Positions 11,375 to 22,405 of a stretch of DNA of 64,000 nucleotides are shown here, piece after piece. Origin of the DNA: Paratinospora sagittata (Eukaryota; Streptophyta; Magnoliopsida; Ranunculales; Menispermaceae). The notes beneath the pieces were generated by a model. That model was not told the origin of the DNA, made no database searches, and saw nothing but the letters and a program-made list of their open reading frames with translations. The position numbers and the translations under genes are program-made. Position 1 is the stretch's first letter. Each line of letters begins with the position of its first letter. Location: positions 24,992,519 to 25,056,518 of the forward strand of contig CM069608.1 in assembly GCA_035771175.1 (NCBI GenBank), written 5' to 3'.

Positions 11375-12680
11375 TTAAATGTCACACCCCGCACGGACGC
11401 GCCTAAACTGGCGGTACACTCTCGGACGGGGCGCGCATTTGGAACAATTACAATGGTAACAACAGAGTGCGCAGCGGAAATACAGTATACACAATACTAA
11501 TCTGATTTCATTTAATTCATAATACTTTTGTACATAAAATGGTCAAGGAAACATACTCCCAAAATCCCCAATAAATCATACAAAGGGTACAAAATGTGGG
11601 CCCCATAACCTGCACCCAGTCCACCCTAATTTCCTGAGAAAGATTTGATAATAATGGAGTGAGCTTAACGCGCTCAGTGGGTAAATAGTGCATGAGTATA
11701 ACAATTAATAAAGCATACTTCAATATCAAATATCTTAAATACACATGTGAGCATTATAATCAATTAATATGTATGTATGCATGACACCGTCTCGTAATGG
11801 TTTGATGAACGTACATCGCCTGAATTCACGTACAAGAACGATGCTTTGAATTCACGTACTGATGTCCCTCCCTGGGTGTAGCCGGGTTCTCATGTACGTC
11901 CCTCTCCAGAGAAATATAATGAATAGCGAGCAATGCTCCTAACTATTCTATGAGTCATAAACCATATACGTCCCTAGGTGGTGATATGTATGATGTCAAT
12001 GCATGAACTGGTCTAGTCTTTTGGTCTGGTCTTTTCTTTGACATTTAGACTGACTTTGGCAACGTCTGGTGATCCTTATCAAGGTCGGTATCACGACGTG
12101 CAAGAATAGGACATTCAGTATTACTGTATAAGCTGATAGCTTTCAATAAGACCAACTAGATCAGTCCCCAGTTGAGAGCTGAGACACAAGGTCTGCTTAA
12201 ATACCAATCGCCTAGAGCAGCCCGCTGCCTCCCGTTCACTATTTAAAGTTACTGAGGACAAGACCGAGTCTAGTTGAGTCAAATTGGCTACAAATCCGGC
12301 ATTATAACAGTGCAATACATGAATTCCAAATATACACGCATAAGTGCGGCAGTATAAGCAGTATATGACATAATGCAGTGTAAATGAATAGTAAACATAA
12401 TAATAATTGAATTTAAACTTTAATAAAAGTTATGAAACACGCAAACCTATGTTTCGTTCCCCACCTTCAGATAAAACTTATTCTTTCAGATCTGGCGCTT
12501 TCCTCCAGCTAGAACTTCGTTGCACCGCTTTCAGATCTGGCGCTTTCCTTCGGACAGAACTTTGTTGTACCGCACGGAGAGTCTCGGACAGAGAGTCTCA
12601 AAAACATAGAATGCGTGGAAAGGAGAAGAAATTCACAAGAGAAGGTGATTTGGTGTGAGGAATGAGAAATGAGGAGGTTT

Positions 12681-12690
12681 CTTATATAGA
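12681..12690 (-). promoter_or_regulatory. TATA box of element A 3' LTR
   Basis: The minus strand reads TCTATATAAG, about 10-20 bases downstream of the repeat array, the expected spot for the LTR RNA polymerase II promoter. The equivalent is at 21813-21822 in the other LTR. Confidence 0.6.
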
Positions 12691-12698
12691 GATTTTGG

Positions 12699-12837
12699 CG
12701 CCTGAACGTTCTGGCATGCGCTGTACGTTCTGGCATGCGCCTGAACGTTCTATCATGCGCCTGAACGTTTTGTCATGCGCCTGAACGTTCTGGCATGCGT
12801 CTAAACGTTCTGTCATGCGCCTGAACGTTCGGGCGTT
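12699..12837 (-). repeat. 20-bp tandem array in U3, about 6.9 copies
   Basis: The unit (plus strand) is CGCCTGAACGTTCTGGCATG, repeated head to tail with few changes. Each unit has the 8-bp palindrome GAACGTTC and a GGCATGCGCC quasi-palindrome. The partner LTR has about 5.8 units, so the array changes length. Confidence 0.85.
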
Positions 12838-12903
12838 GCCCTAATAGTAGATTTTTTACTTTTTTTTCTATTTTTTTTTTTTTGTAAAATACAGGGTATT
12901 ACA

Positions 12904-12922
12904 CTCTACCCCCCTTAAAGGG
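12904..12922 (-). other. Polypurine tract of element A
   Basis: The minus strand reads CCTTTAAGGGGGGTAGAG directly before the LTR start TGTAATACCC. Confidence 0.75.
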
Positions 12923-13142
12923 ATTTCGCCCTCGAAATCAAGTCAAGTAGTGATGAGGGTTATCGGCTTGAGAAGTAGCCACAGGTTGATAAGGAGGCCC
13001 CTGCATGTGTGCATCACTATATCCATTGATATTATTTTCAGACATCTGCGTAGTTATTGAAGTGAAACAATGGATCAAGATAGGTGTAAACAATGTTTCA
13101 TCTTGTGATTGATAAGTGAAAATAATACAATGTATCACATCA

Positions 13143-14636
13143 TCAGTTGGTACTAGAAAACAATTCAGGGTATTTCTGTTTAATTGTTGCTTCTAGTTCC
13201 CATGTTGCTTCCTCTACGCCGTGGTGATCCTAGAGCACTTTCACAAGTGGTATGCTACGTCGCCGTAGTTCTTGAGTTTTTCGATCTAAAATCTGGATTG
13301 CTTTCTCCTGATACGTATGTCCTTCCTCAACCCGAACCTCGACTAAAGGGATGATATGCGAAGGATCAGGACGATACTTGCGAAGCATAGATACGTGAAA
13401 AATATCATGAACGTTAGGCATAGACGATGGAAGGGACAGACGATAAACAAGTTTGTCAATACGTTCAATGATCTGAAATGGACCGATATATCGCGGGGAG
13501 AGCTTGCCTTTGATGCCAAAGCGTTTGACACCTATTGTGGGCTGGATTTTCAGAAAAACAAAGTCCCCCTTATCAAATTCTAGATGTTGTCTCCGCTTGT
13601 CAGCATAGCTCTTCTGTCGACTTTGTGCAACGCGAAGTCGTTCCTTTACTAGTGTGATCTTCTCAGAAGTCTCTTGAACGAGTTCAGGGCCTAACTGCGG
13701 TCGATCTGCCATGTCTAACCAGCATACCGGAGATCTGCAAGGCCGACCATAGAGAGCCTCGTATGGTGCCATGCCGATACTAGTTTGGTAGATGTTGTTG
13801 TATGCAAACTCAGCTAGATGCAAATATTTTTCCCATCCGTCATTAAAGTCCAAAATGCAGCATCGTAACATGTCTTCTAAGATTTGGATAAGCCGCTCTG
13901 ACTGCCCATCAGTCTGAGGGTGGAAGGCTGTGCTCACAGTGATCTTAGAACCCATTCTATTCTGGAAGCTTTTCCAAAAGTTGGATGTGAATCGAGGGTC
14001 TCGATCAGAGACGATCGTGAGTGGTATGCCATGAAGGCTTACGATCTCTCTTTCATATAGTTCTACAAGTTTGGCGGGATTATCCGTGAACTTGATTGGC
14101 AAGAAGTGTGCAGACTTTGTAAGTCTGTCAATGATAACCCAAATAGCATCTTGCCCTTTATTGTTTCAAGGTAAGGCCGTGACAAAATCCATTGCGATGT
14201 TCTCCCATTTCCATTCTCCAATAGGTAACGGCTGGAGAAGTCTAGAGGGAAGTCTTCGTTCTGCCTTGACTTTCTGGCAAATGAGACATCGAGCAATGAA
14301 GTCTGTAATCTCCTTCTTCATTCCAGAAAACCAGAATTGTCGCTTGACATCCTTGTACATCTTGTCACCCCCAGGATGCATAGCATACCTCGAACAGTGC
14401 ATCTCAATAAGCACTTCTTTACGAACCTCAGGATCGTTCGGTAGGCAGAGACGTTTTTTATAGAAAACGGTGCCGTCTCCAGGGACTGACTAATGAGGAA
14501 GGTCCTGGCCGCTGAGTAGAAGGTCTCGTTTCTCCATTAACATAGGGTCATTGGCTTGAGCGGCTGAAATCTTTCGAACGAGCTTAGAGTTGTCTGATAA
14601 TTGAGAGAGTCGTGGTCTTGGTCCTTCGACGTTCAG
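13143..14636 (-). pseudogene. Integrase and chromodomain of element A
   Basis: Order on the minus strand: H2C2 zinc finger (HPGGDKMYKDVKRQFWF ... CLICQKVKAE, about 14250-14400), the catalytic core with [16 protein letters not shown] and HPQTDGQSERLIQ supplying the D, D and E residues, a GKLSPRYIGPFQIIERI segment near the end, then a chromodomain-like tail (EEGHTYQEKAIQILDRK ... EEATWELE ... KYPELF) ending at TGA 13143. Such chromodomains bias insertion towards marked chromatin in this group. Stops occur at 14490, 14166 (CGA in the D copy) and 13230; the last replaces the Trp normally found in the chromodomain segment VKVLW. Otherwise the reading frame is well kept. Confidence 0.9.
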
Positions 14637-16236
14637 CTATAGGTTAAAGTTCTCCAACTCTGTAGCCAACTTCCCCATTTCGTAGTTAAGAGTGCAAGCA
14701 ACATAAGATTTTTTACTCAGGGCATCGGCCACAACATTAGCCTTCCCGGGATGGTACTGGAGTTGAAAGTCATAATCTTTCAAGAATTCCAACCATCGTC
14801 TTTGGCGGAGGTTAAGGTCTCTCTGAGTGTATATGTACTTAAGACTCTTGTGATCCGAGAAGACCTCAAACCGTTCGCCATATAGGTAATGATGCCATAA
14901 CTTTAGTGCAAATACGACAGCTGCAAGTTCCAAGTCATGCGTTGGGTAATTACCCTCATGAATCTTCAGTTGTCTGGATGCATATGCAACCACTTGGCCT
15001 TCTTGCATTAGCACGACACCTAAGCCTTGGAGAGAGGCGTCGGTGTATAATGAAAAGCCAATTGGATTTCTTGGAGTGATAAGTACTGGTGCTGTCGTGA
15101 GGCGTTTCTTCAATTCCTGAAATGATGCTTCACAGGCGGGATTCCAGATAAATCGCACATCTTTTCGAGTGAGCTTGGTCATAGGTTCAGCAATCTTTGA
15201 GAAGTCCTTGATGAAGCGTCTGTAATAGCCAGCCAAACCAAGAAAACTCCTAATCTGAGTAACAGTGGTAGGCTGCTTCCAATTTAAAACTGCTTCAACC
15301 TTAGAAGGATCTACCTCAATGCCATTGCCTGAAACCACATGGCCTAGGAATTGAACTCTCTTTGCCCAAAATTCGCACTTACTCAACTTTGCATACAGTT
15401 GGTGGCTTCTCAAGGTCTGGAGGACTATCTTCAAATGTATTTTATGGTCTTCCTCGGTTGAGGAATATATCAAGATGTCGTCCACAAAAACCACCACAAA
15501 TCGGTCTAAGTATAACCTGAATATGCGATTCATCAAATCCATGAATGCAGCAGGTGCATTTGTTAGACCGAACGGTATAACTAAGAACTCGTAATGACCG
15601 TACCGAGTTCTGAACGCCGTCTTGGTGATGTCCGACTCTCGGATCCGGAGTTGGTGATAACCGGACCGTAAATCAATCTTAGAGAAGTATTTGGCATCTC
15701 TAAGTTGGTCGAATAAGTCATCAATCCTGGGCAACGGATATCTGTTCTTGATGGTGACGTTATTCAACTTGCGATAATCGATGCAAAGTCGTAACGAACC
15801 ATCCTTTTTGCGAACAAACAGAACTGGAGCGCCCCAGGGTGATGAACTCTTTCGGATGAAGCCATTACTCTCTAATTCCTTAAGTTGTTTGTCTAATTCG
15901 ACCAGTTCGACATTTGACATTCTGTATGGTGGAATGGAGATAGGCCCTGTCCCTGGTATGAGGTTGATCTCAAAATCGAATTCCCTAACTGGAGGTAGAC
16001 CAGGAAGGTCATTAAGAAAAATCGTTGGGAATTCAGATATGACTGGAACATCATGTACTTCGAGAGGGTATAGTGCTGGTGAGTTGGTTTCATTACCAAG
16101 GGATAGAGCTCGAAGTTGTGCCTTGAGAAGGGCAACGGTTGATTTGTGTATCCATTGCCTCGTTCCCTGAAGCTTGACCAACTCTCCTGTAGGCAAGGTT
16201 AACTGAACTTGCTTCTTCATACATTCGATCTTTGCA
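14637..16236 (-). pseudogene. Reverse transcriptase and RNase H of element A
   Basis: A single open frame runs 16355-14637. It has the pre-RT segment [14 protein letters not shown], finger and palm motifs [20 protein letters not shown] and [13 protein letters not shown], the catalytic FVDD at 15477-15488, and [11 protein letters not shown]. RNase H follows with [32 protein letters not shown] and VVADALS, which supply the acidic residues. These enzymes turn element RNA into DNA in the particle. The frame ends at a TAG (14637-14639) that interrupts the link to integrase, where other copies would read on. Confidence 0.92.
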
Positions 16237-16649
16237 TCCAGTGGTGTTAACCAGTCCATGCCAAGGATGATGTCGAAGTCGTCAAAATCCATCACAAACA
16301 GATCGGCATATATGATATGTTCTGACATTCGAAGCTCACATCGAGAACACTGCAAGTTGACGTCAGCACCAGATCAGAATGGTGATGTGACATGGAGTGT
16401 GATGTTTGTGGGTTCAGGATGCAGGCCTAAATGTCTTACCAATGCTGATGATATAAAAGAATGCGTAGCACCTGAATCAAACAAAACATGCACCATTGTA
16501 TTGAACAAAGGAAAGGTACCTTCGACGACATTGTTGTTTGGTAGGGGATGTTGAGCGATGGCGAATGCTCGGCCCCGATTCCATTGACCCTGGTTCTGCT
16601 GGTTCTGCCTGGGTTGGGCATTAGCAACATGTGGTGCTTGTTGGACTGG
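16237..16649 (-). pseudogene. Aspartic protease of element A
   Basis: The active site DSGATHSFIS is intact (Asp-Ser-Gly-Ala at 16467-16478), and the flap/end motif DIILGMDWL is present near 16260. The enzyme would cut the Gag-Pol precursor. A TGA at 16374-16376 lies between the two halves, so the copy cannot make a full protease. Confidence 0.85.
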
Positions 16650-17859
16650 AATAGCCGGAATAGGTTGCTGAAGGTGCGGACAAAGATGTTTTACATGGCC
16701 TTTCTGGCCATAGTTGAAACATGTCGGATGATACTGCGGATGGTTCTGTTGGCCATGCTAATTGTTCTGCTGGTCATGCTGAATGTGGTGTCGACCACCA
16801 CCTCTGCCATTGCCGTTTCGACGGCCACCTCTTCCATAACGACCTCCGCGGCCATAATTTCGGAAACACTCATGGTTAGGGTTAGAAGGTTCAGCCGCAG
16901 GTGTTGTGGCCTCATTCTTCGAAATCGGGGCTGGGAGGGCTGGGTTTTGATTGTAGTAGGGCTTTTTCTTGTTGCTCTGTTGCAAGCCTTGTTGGGAAAA
17001 CGTTGCAGGCCGTTTGCCCTTATTCATTCGCTGTTCCTGTAAGAGCTTATCTTGTTCAAAGCTCATGGCTTTGTCAACAACCTCTTTGTAAATCTTGAGA
17101 TCCAAGATTGATAAGGTTTGACGAATGTCATGGCGAAGGCCATTATAAAATTTCTCAGTCTTATCTCACTCCGTTGAGATGGTGGAGAGAGAGTAGACGG
17201 ATAATTCTTTTAATTTTCCAGCATATTCTCTGACGGTCATGGTGCCTTGGTATAACTTAGCGAATTCCTGTCGCTTCTGCTTCGTCACCGCACTGGGAAA
17301 ATATTCATCAATAAACATTGACTCAAACTGTTGCCAAGTCATATCTGCGATGTTGACCCGTGGGTCTTCTTTCACTGTGAGCCACCATTTGTTTGCTCCA
17401 CCAACAAGTTGGTAGGTCGCTAGTGGAATTTTGCGAGTCTTATCGACTCCCATTGCATCAAGAGCCTTCTTTGACTCATCCAGCCACTTTTGCACCTCAT
17501 CAGGATCAATGGTGCCATCGAAAGTAAGAGGTTGTAGCCGTTTGTATTTAGTAATCTGATCGGTTTGAGATTCTGACCCAAATTTTACAGGTGCTTGGAC
17601 CGTGGAAACGTGACTGGCTGCAGTCTCACGAACGGCAGTTTGAACAGTGGCCTTCATCGCCTCAATAAATCCAGTGAAGAAGGTTTCAATGCTTGAAGGT
17701 ATGGCAAAGGGTGGGTGGAGGTGGGATTGCCTGCCCAGATGTAGTAGCAGTGTTGGGTGTGGCCAGTGCTGTTGTCGGAGGCGTCGATTCCTGAATCTCA
17801 GGAGGTGCCTCCCCTGCGGGACGAACAGTACGTGGCCTTCCTCTCTTTCTTGTTTGCAT
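16650..17859 (-). pseudogene. Gag of element A
   Basis: Starts at ATG 17859 (MQTRKRGRPRTVRP), followed by a Pro/Thr-rich linker and the retrotransposon gag domain (EVQKWLDESKKALDAMGV, TWQQFESMFIDEYF, TVREYAGKLKELS). After that come a Gly/Arg-rich stretch (GRGGRYGRGGRRNGNGRGGG) and a zinc knuckle at 16680-16721. The knuckle's second Cys is Tyr (CFNYGQKGHVKHLC). A frameshift near 17710 and stops at 17166 and 16758 break it. The basic and Gly/Arg segments fit RNA binding. Confidence 0.88.
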
Positions 17860-18366
17860 TTTCTCACTGGCAAGGAGAAAATAAAACAAGATTAAGAAAC
17901 TGTAGGCAAGTATAATGTTATAGTATGCTCAGCAACAATTTTGAGAATACTGTAATATTAAAATCACCTATTTTTCTAAGTAGAGTGTAAAGTTGTTGTT
18001 GAGGAATCAAAGAATCTTATATATCTCGTATGTGTGGCCATGGTGTAAAAACAAACAAGGTTAGAATGTTTATATAATAAGTACAAAATTGTGCAAGTAT
18101 TTCAAATGATTTGTTTTTGGTCTTTGTGAACATACATATATTTCATTGAAAATCCATACGAGTCATAAGAATTCTAAGATTTGCCTCGGTAAATAGCCTG
18201 AGCTAACGTCTATCGCAAGCTTATGCATTCAGACGCTTACTCTTAGTCTTTTCAATTATTATTCAAGTTCATGTGTCCCATACCACATGAATTTAGTAAT
18301 AAAGGTGTCAACCAAGTTAAGTTGTATGAACACGGTCTCTAAAAACATTGGCTGAATAGAAGTTCA
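17860..18366 (-). other. Spacer between ORF1 and gag, element A, with candidate 3' splice site
   Basis: No open frame on the sense strand. The gag-proximal end has the same TTTTCTCCTTGCCAG tract as C and D (AG at 17867-17868), nine to eleven bases before the ATG. The ORF1 side has lost sequence compared with D: the ORF1 tail runs directly into spacer sequence. Confidence 0.55.
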
Positions 18367-19793
18367 CTAATAGTATCGTCCAAATTTACTCGTCCCATAC
18401 CATGTAAACTTAGTGATAATATTAGTAATGCAACTTTGTCCCGTAGGAGAAGGGTAGGCCATAGACATTGGGGAAAAGTATGGGTTCAAAGGTGGAAGGT
18501 AGTTGTTTTGATTGTGCGGGGATCCCCTAACTGGAACCCCATGGATATTTGGATTTGTTTGTGGTGAAAAAGTTTGAAACAATGGGCATATCGGGATGTT
18601 TTGTCCTCCAAGATTTGGTGACGCCCAATATTGTTGTTGTTGGTTCACAGCAACTTGTGGAACTGGCTGATATTGTACCGTAGGAGTTGGAAATCTTTGG
18701 TACGAAGTGGTGCCTGGAGTGGGCACGTTCCACGTTGGTGGATTTGCTTGCGTACCTTGTCTATCATGACTTTGTGTAGGTTGATGTAGTGTGGCATATA
18801 ATTCTTCGTCAGTGAATGGTCGATCGGTTGGATCACTATTCGGGGCTGGGTCTGATGTAGGATTTGGATGTGAATCATTATTTGGCCCTTCTTGGACGGG
18901 CATCTTGTGTCGACTTTTTTGAAGGCAACGCCCATGCTTGTCTCTCATTCTTTCGGCATTTCTTATGGTCGTGCCGAATACCTCTTCGTCAGTTAACCCT
19001 CCACTTGTGCCATATGTCTTGAAGATAGAGGATCCTGTAACTGGTTCAGTGATGAGCTTTGAGGTTCCATCGAAAGTGGTGACGTTTGCCTCGTATAGTA
19101 TCCTCATAATCAAGACTCCATAGCCGAGGAATTCTTTTCTTAAAGGGTGTTGTATTACCCTCAACATTTGTTGGATAATAATGTGAGGTAGGGAGACCAT
19201 AATTTTCTTCTCTATGCAGTATAACATAAGAAGTTGAGCCCTTGACATAGTGCCTCTAGTCCCCCTTTCTGGCAAGATGTTGTTGTATACAATCTTTCCG
19301 AGGCCGGCAAGAGATGGCTTAAGATGATTGTTTGGGAGGTTGGTGTATGTTGATTGAGTGTATGGCTCTTTGGCGAGGGAATTAAACAATTGTTCATTAG
19401 ATTCTGCGATCTCTGCAACTGTCTGGGGTTCATGTGGATCAATAATTCTCTCCTCAATCGGAATCTCCAAAAGTCGAGCAACAAGTTCGACGTTGATAGA
19501 AATTTTTATCCCCATAACGGTTGTCTCCAATACAGGGCTGATTCCCTCTTCTGGAAGTCCTACGTAATTCATGGCTTCGTAGAGGATCTGACCAAGTTGT
19601 AAGAGACTTGTCCCTCGACTTTGGTTATATTTAACCAATCCAATGTTGTGAGTTTGTCGTGAAGGATTGGGCGGAGGCGGAGATCTTTATTGTCGATGCT
19701 CCTCATGGTCATAACCTCTCTTTTGGACAATTCCGTTAGTCTAGTGGGAATTGGTTCCCGGCTAGTGGAAGTTGTTCCTTTCCTTGAGGCCAT
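18367..19793 (-). pseudogene. ORF1, copy A (function unknown)
   Basis: Starts at ATG 19793 (MASRKGTTSTSREPIPTRL). After a one-base deletion following QVSYNLVRS, a 423-codon frame continues through GLPEEGISPVLE, IIDPHEPQTVAEIAESNEQL, LPNNHLKPSLAGLGKIV, LYCIEKKIMVSLPHIIIQ and LGYGVLIMRILYEA. A Lys/Arg segment and a Pro/Gln/Asn-rich tail follow (PVPQVAVNQQQQYW, HNQNNYLPPLNPYFSPM). A deletion joins the tail to spacer sequence after SPTGQS, so the natural C terminus seen in D is missing. Apart from this frameshift and the deletion it has no stops, which suggests selection until recently. No enzyme motif is recognised. Confidence 0.75.
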
Positions 19794-20509
19794 TCTTTTG
19801 CTGAAAGGAAAATAAATTTGTGTGAAAGACACAAAATATATTTCTAATATTTTTAAGATTTATGCCTTGTCTGCTAGACATTATTTTCGAGTTTTCTTTT
19901 GATGTTTATGCCATCATGAAATGTTCTTCATTAGTGATTTGATGTATATATGTCATATTCACATATGAATGTATAGACATATTTAATCATAACTATATAT
20001 ATAGTTTCCAAAAATCAACTATTTGAAATATGTATATATGTCGTATTCACATATGAATGTATAGACATATTTAATCATAACTATATATATAGTTTCCAAA
20101 AATCAACTATTTGAAATATTTGAAATTAAACTATATAAAAATCATATATAGTTGTTTTTAATCCAAATCTTAACTATATATATAATTCATATATATATAT
20201 ATAGTTCTAGAGATATCAAATAAAATTTTTCGAATTTTTTTTTTTTTTTTATACGTACCTCATATACACTAAGGTATATAGATACATATACTCAATCATA
20301 ACTACACATATAGTTTCTAATAAATTATGACTATATGTATATTTAAATCAAACTATATAAAAATCATATAGTTTTCTAGATATATATATTTAATACAAAT
20401 CTCAACTATATATAATTGACATATGTATATATAGTTCTAGAGATATATATTTCTAAAAAAATTTTTCTTCTCCTAATTTGGTGGACTTGGGCGGGCCGTG
20501 GACCGTACT
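19794..20509 (-). repeat. AT-rich leader of element A with an 88-bp tandem duplication
   Basis: Units at 19944-20031 and 20032-20119 are near-identical 88-mers, the same as in copy B. ACTATATATATAGT palindromes and a poly(T) run near 20236 follow. Confidence 0.75.
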
Positions 20510-20520
20510 CTCTGATACCA
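20510..20520 (-). other. Primer binding site of element A
   Basis: The minus strand reads TGGTATCAGAG, five bases from the 5' LTR end, followed by AGTACGGTCCACGGCCCGCC, which is conserved in all family-1 leaders here. Confidence 0.88.
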
Positions 20521-20525
20521 TTAAA

Positions 20526-22016
20526 TGTCACAGCCCGCCAGGACGCGCCTAAACTGGCGGTACACTCTCAGACGGGGCGCGCATTTGGAACAATTACAAT
20601 GGTAACAACAGAGTGCGCAGCGGAAATACAGTATACACAGTACAAATCTGATTTCATTTAATTCAGAATACTTTTGTACATAAAATGGTCAAGGAAACAT
20701 ACTCCCAAAATCCCCAATAAATCATACAAAGGGTACAAAATGTGGGCCCCATAACCTGCACCCAGTCCACCCTAATTTCCTGTGAAAGATTTGATAATAA
20801 TGGAGTGAGCTTAACGCGCTCAGTGGGTAAATAGTGCATGAGTATAACAATTAATAAAGCATACTTCAATATCAAATATCTTAAATACACACGTGAGCAT
20901 CATAATCGATCAATATGTATGTATGCATGACACCGTCTCGTAATGGTTTGATGAACGTACATCGCCTGAATTCACGTACAGGAACGATGCTCTGAATTCA
21001 CGTACTGATGTCCCTCCCCGGGTGTAGCCGGGTTCTCATGTACGTCCCTCTCCAGAGAAATATAATGAATAGCGAGCAATGCTTCTAACTATTCTATGAG
21101 TCATAAACCATATACGTCCCTAGGTGGTGATATGTATGATGCCAATGCATGAACTGGTCTAGTCTTTTGGTCTGGTATTTTCTTTGACATGTAGACTGAC
21201 TTTGACAACGTCTGGTGATCCTTATCAAGGTCGGTATCACGACGTGCAAGAATAGGACATTCAGTATTATTGTATAAGCTAATAGCTTTCAATAAGACCA
21301 ACTAGATCAGTCCCCAGTTGAGAGCTGAGACACAAGGTCTGCTTAAATACCAATCGCCGAGAGCAGCCCGCTGCCTCCCGTTCACTATTTAAAGTTACTG
21401 AGGACAAGACCGAGTCTAGTTGAGTCAGATTGACTACAAATCCGACATTATAACAGTGCAATACATGAATTCCAAATATACAGGCATAAGTGCGGCAGTA
21501 TAAACAGTATATGACATAATGCAGTGTAAATGAATAGTAGACATAATAATAATTGAATGTAAACTTTAATAAAAGTTATGAAACACGCAAACCTATGTTT
21601 CGTTCCCCACCTTCAGATAAAACTTCTTCTTTCAGATCTGGCGCTTTCCTACGGATAGAACTTCGTTGCACCGCTTTCAGATCTGGCGCTTTCCTCCGGA
21701 CAGAACTTTGTTGCACCGTACGGAGAGTCTCAAAAACTTAGAATGCGTGGAAAGGAGAAGAAATTCACAAGAGAAGGTGATTTGGTGTGAGGAATGAGAA
21801 ATGAGGAGGTTTCTTATATAGAGATTTTTGCGCCTGAACGTTCTGGCATGCGCTGAACGTTCTGGCATGCGCCTGAACGTTCTGTCATGCGCCTGAACGT
21901 TCTGGCATGCGTTTGAACGTTTTGTCATGCGCCTGAACGTTCGGGAGTTGCCCAAATATTAAATTTTTTAATTTTATTTTTTTTAATTTTTTTTTTGTGA
22001 AATACAGGGTATTACA
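20526..22016 (-). mobile_element. 5' LTR of element A
   Basis: 1491 bp, TGTAATACCC (22016) to TGTGACA (20526). TATA box TCTATATAAG at 21813-21822 and the 20-bp U3 array at 21831-21951 (about 5.8 units). By eye it is very close to the 3' LTR, apart from array length and poly(T) length, which suggests a fairly recent insertion. Confidence 0.9.
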
Positions 22017-22194
22017 AATTGTTGGGTCACCCAAGAGGGGAGGTGAATTGGGTGTTATGGCCGATTTTCACAATCTTTAATCTCTTTGTGGAAATCCTTT
22101 GATTTATTCAAGTCATGTACTCAAATCAATGTAAAGTGCATAATGAAAGATACTGAAAATAAATACAATGCACATAAAATATTTTTATGGGGCT

Positions 22195-22405
22195 CGAAAA
22201 TCCTTTTCCTACTCCACGCCCAGAGAAACCTTTTCTAGGATTCCACTATACCGGATTCACTTCAAGGGTGTGAACCAAACCGTTACAATGTCTTTTTCAA
22301 GGTTCAAGACAAACCTATCCTTTTCACGGGCTAAGGACGAACCTATAACTTCCTTTTGTGGGATAAGGAAGAACCTACTATCCTTTTCACGGGCTGAGGA
22401 TTAAC
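22195..22405. repeat. Short tandem repeat in the copia LTR (CCTTTTCACGGGCT type)
   Basis: About five units of roughly 35-45 bases contain TCCTTTTCACGGGCTNAGGA or a variant followed by (N)ACCTA. A comparable ACCCGYAAGTTGAGAA repeat sits at 51425-51545 in another copia LTR, so a repeat just before the LTR end may be a shared feature. Confidence 0.6.

Larger units (their letters stand above)
11380..12903 (-). mobile_element. 3' LTR of element A (also 5' LTR of B)
   Basis: 1524 bp, starting TGTAATACCC at 12903 and ending TGTGACA at 11380. Upstream of the TATA box it carries about seven 20-bp units. The U5 side includes the conserved CACTGAGCGCGTTAAGCTCA quasi-palindrome (complement at 11656-11681). 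Confidence 0.9.
11380..22016 (-). mobile_element. Complete but decayed chromovirus, element A (family 1)
   Basis: A 10.6-kb Ty3/gypsy element: 5' LTR 20526-22016, primer site, AT-rich leader, ORF1, gag, protease, RT, RNase H, integrase, chromodomain, polypurine tract and 3' LTR 11380-12903. The integrase-chromodomain order places it among plant chromoviruses, and the domain sequences look most like the Tekay/Del group from memory. Both LTRs are full length and similar. No target duplication can be found because copy B is fused to the 3' LTR. Seven stops and a frameshift in gag-pol make it non-autonomous. Confidence 0.88.

Noticed and set aside
12407..12658. Plus-strand open frame repeated at 21553-21741
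   Set aside because: Sits antisense to the transcribed LTR leader in both LTRs; repeated only because the LTRs are.
12699..12837. Possible CRISPR-like array
   Set aside because: Units are contiguous 20-mers with no unique spacers, inside an LTR of a plant retrotransposon.
14071..14463. Plus-strand open frame of 130 codons opposite integrase
   Set aside because: Antisense of the zinc finger and catalytic core; no domain of its own.
16548..17042. Long plus-strand open frame opposite gag of element A
   Set aside because: It is the antisense shadow of the Gly/Arg-rich gag tail; the minus-strand frame has recognisable gag, knuckle and protease motifs.
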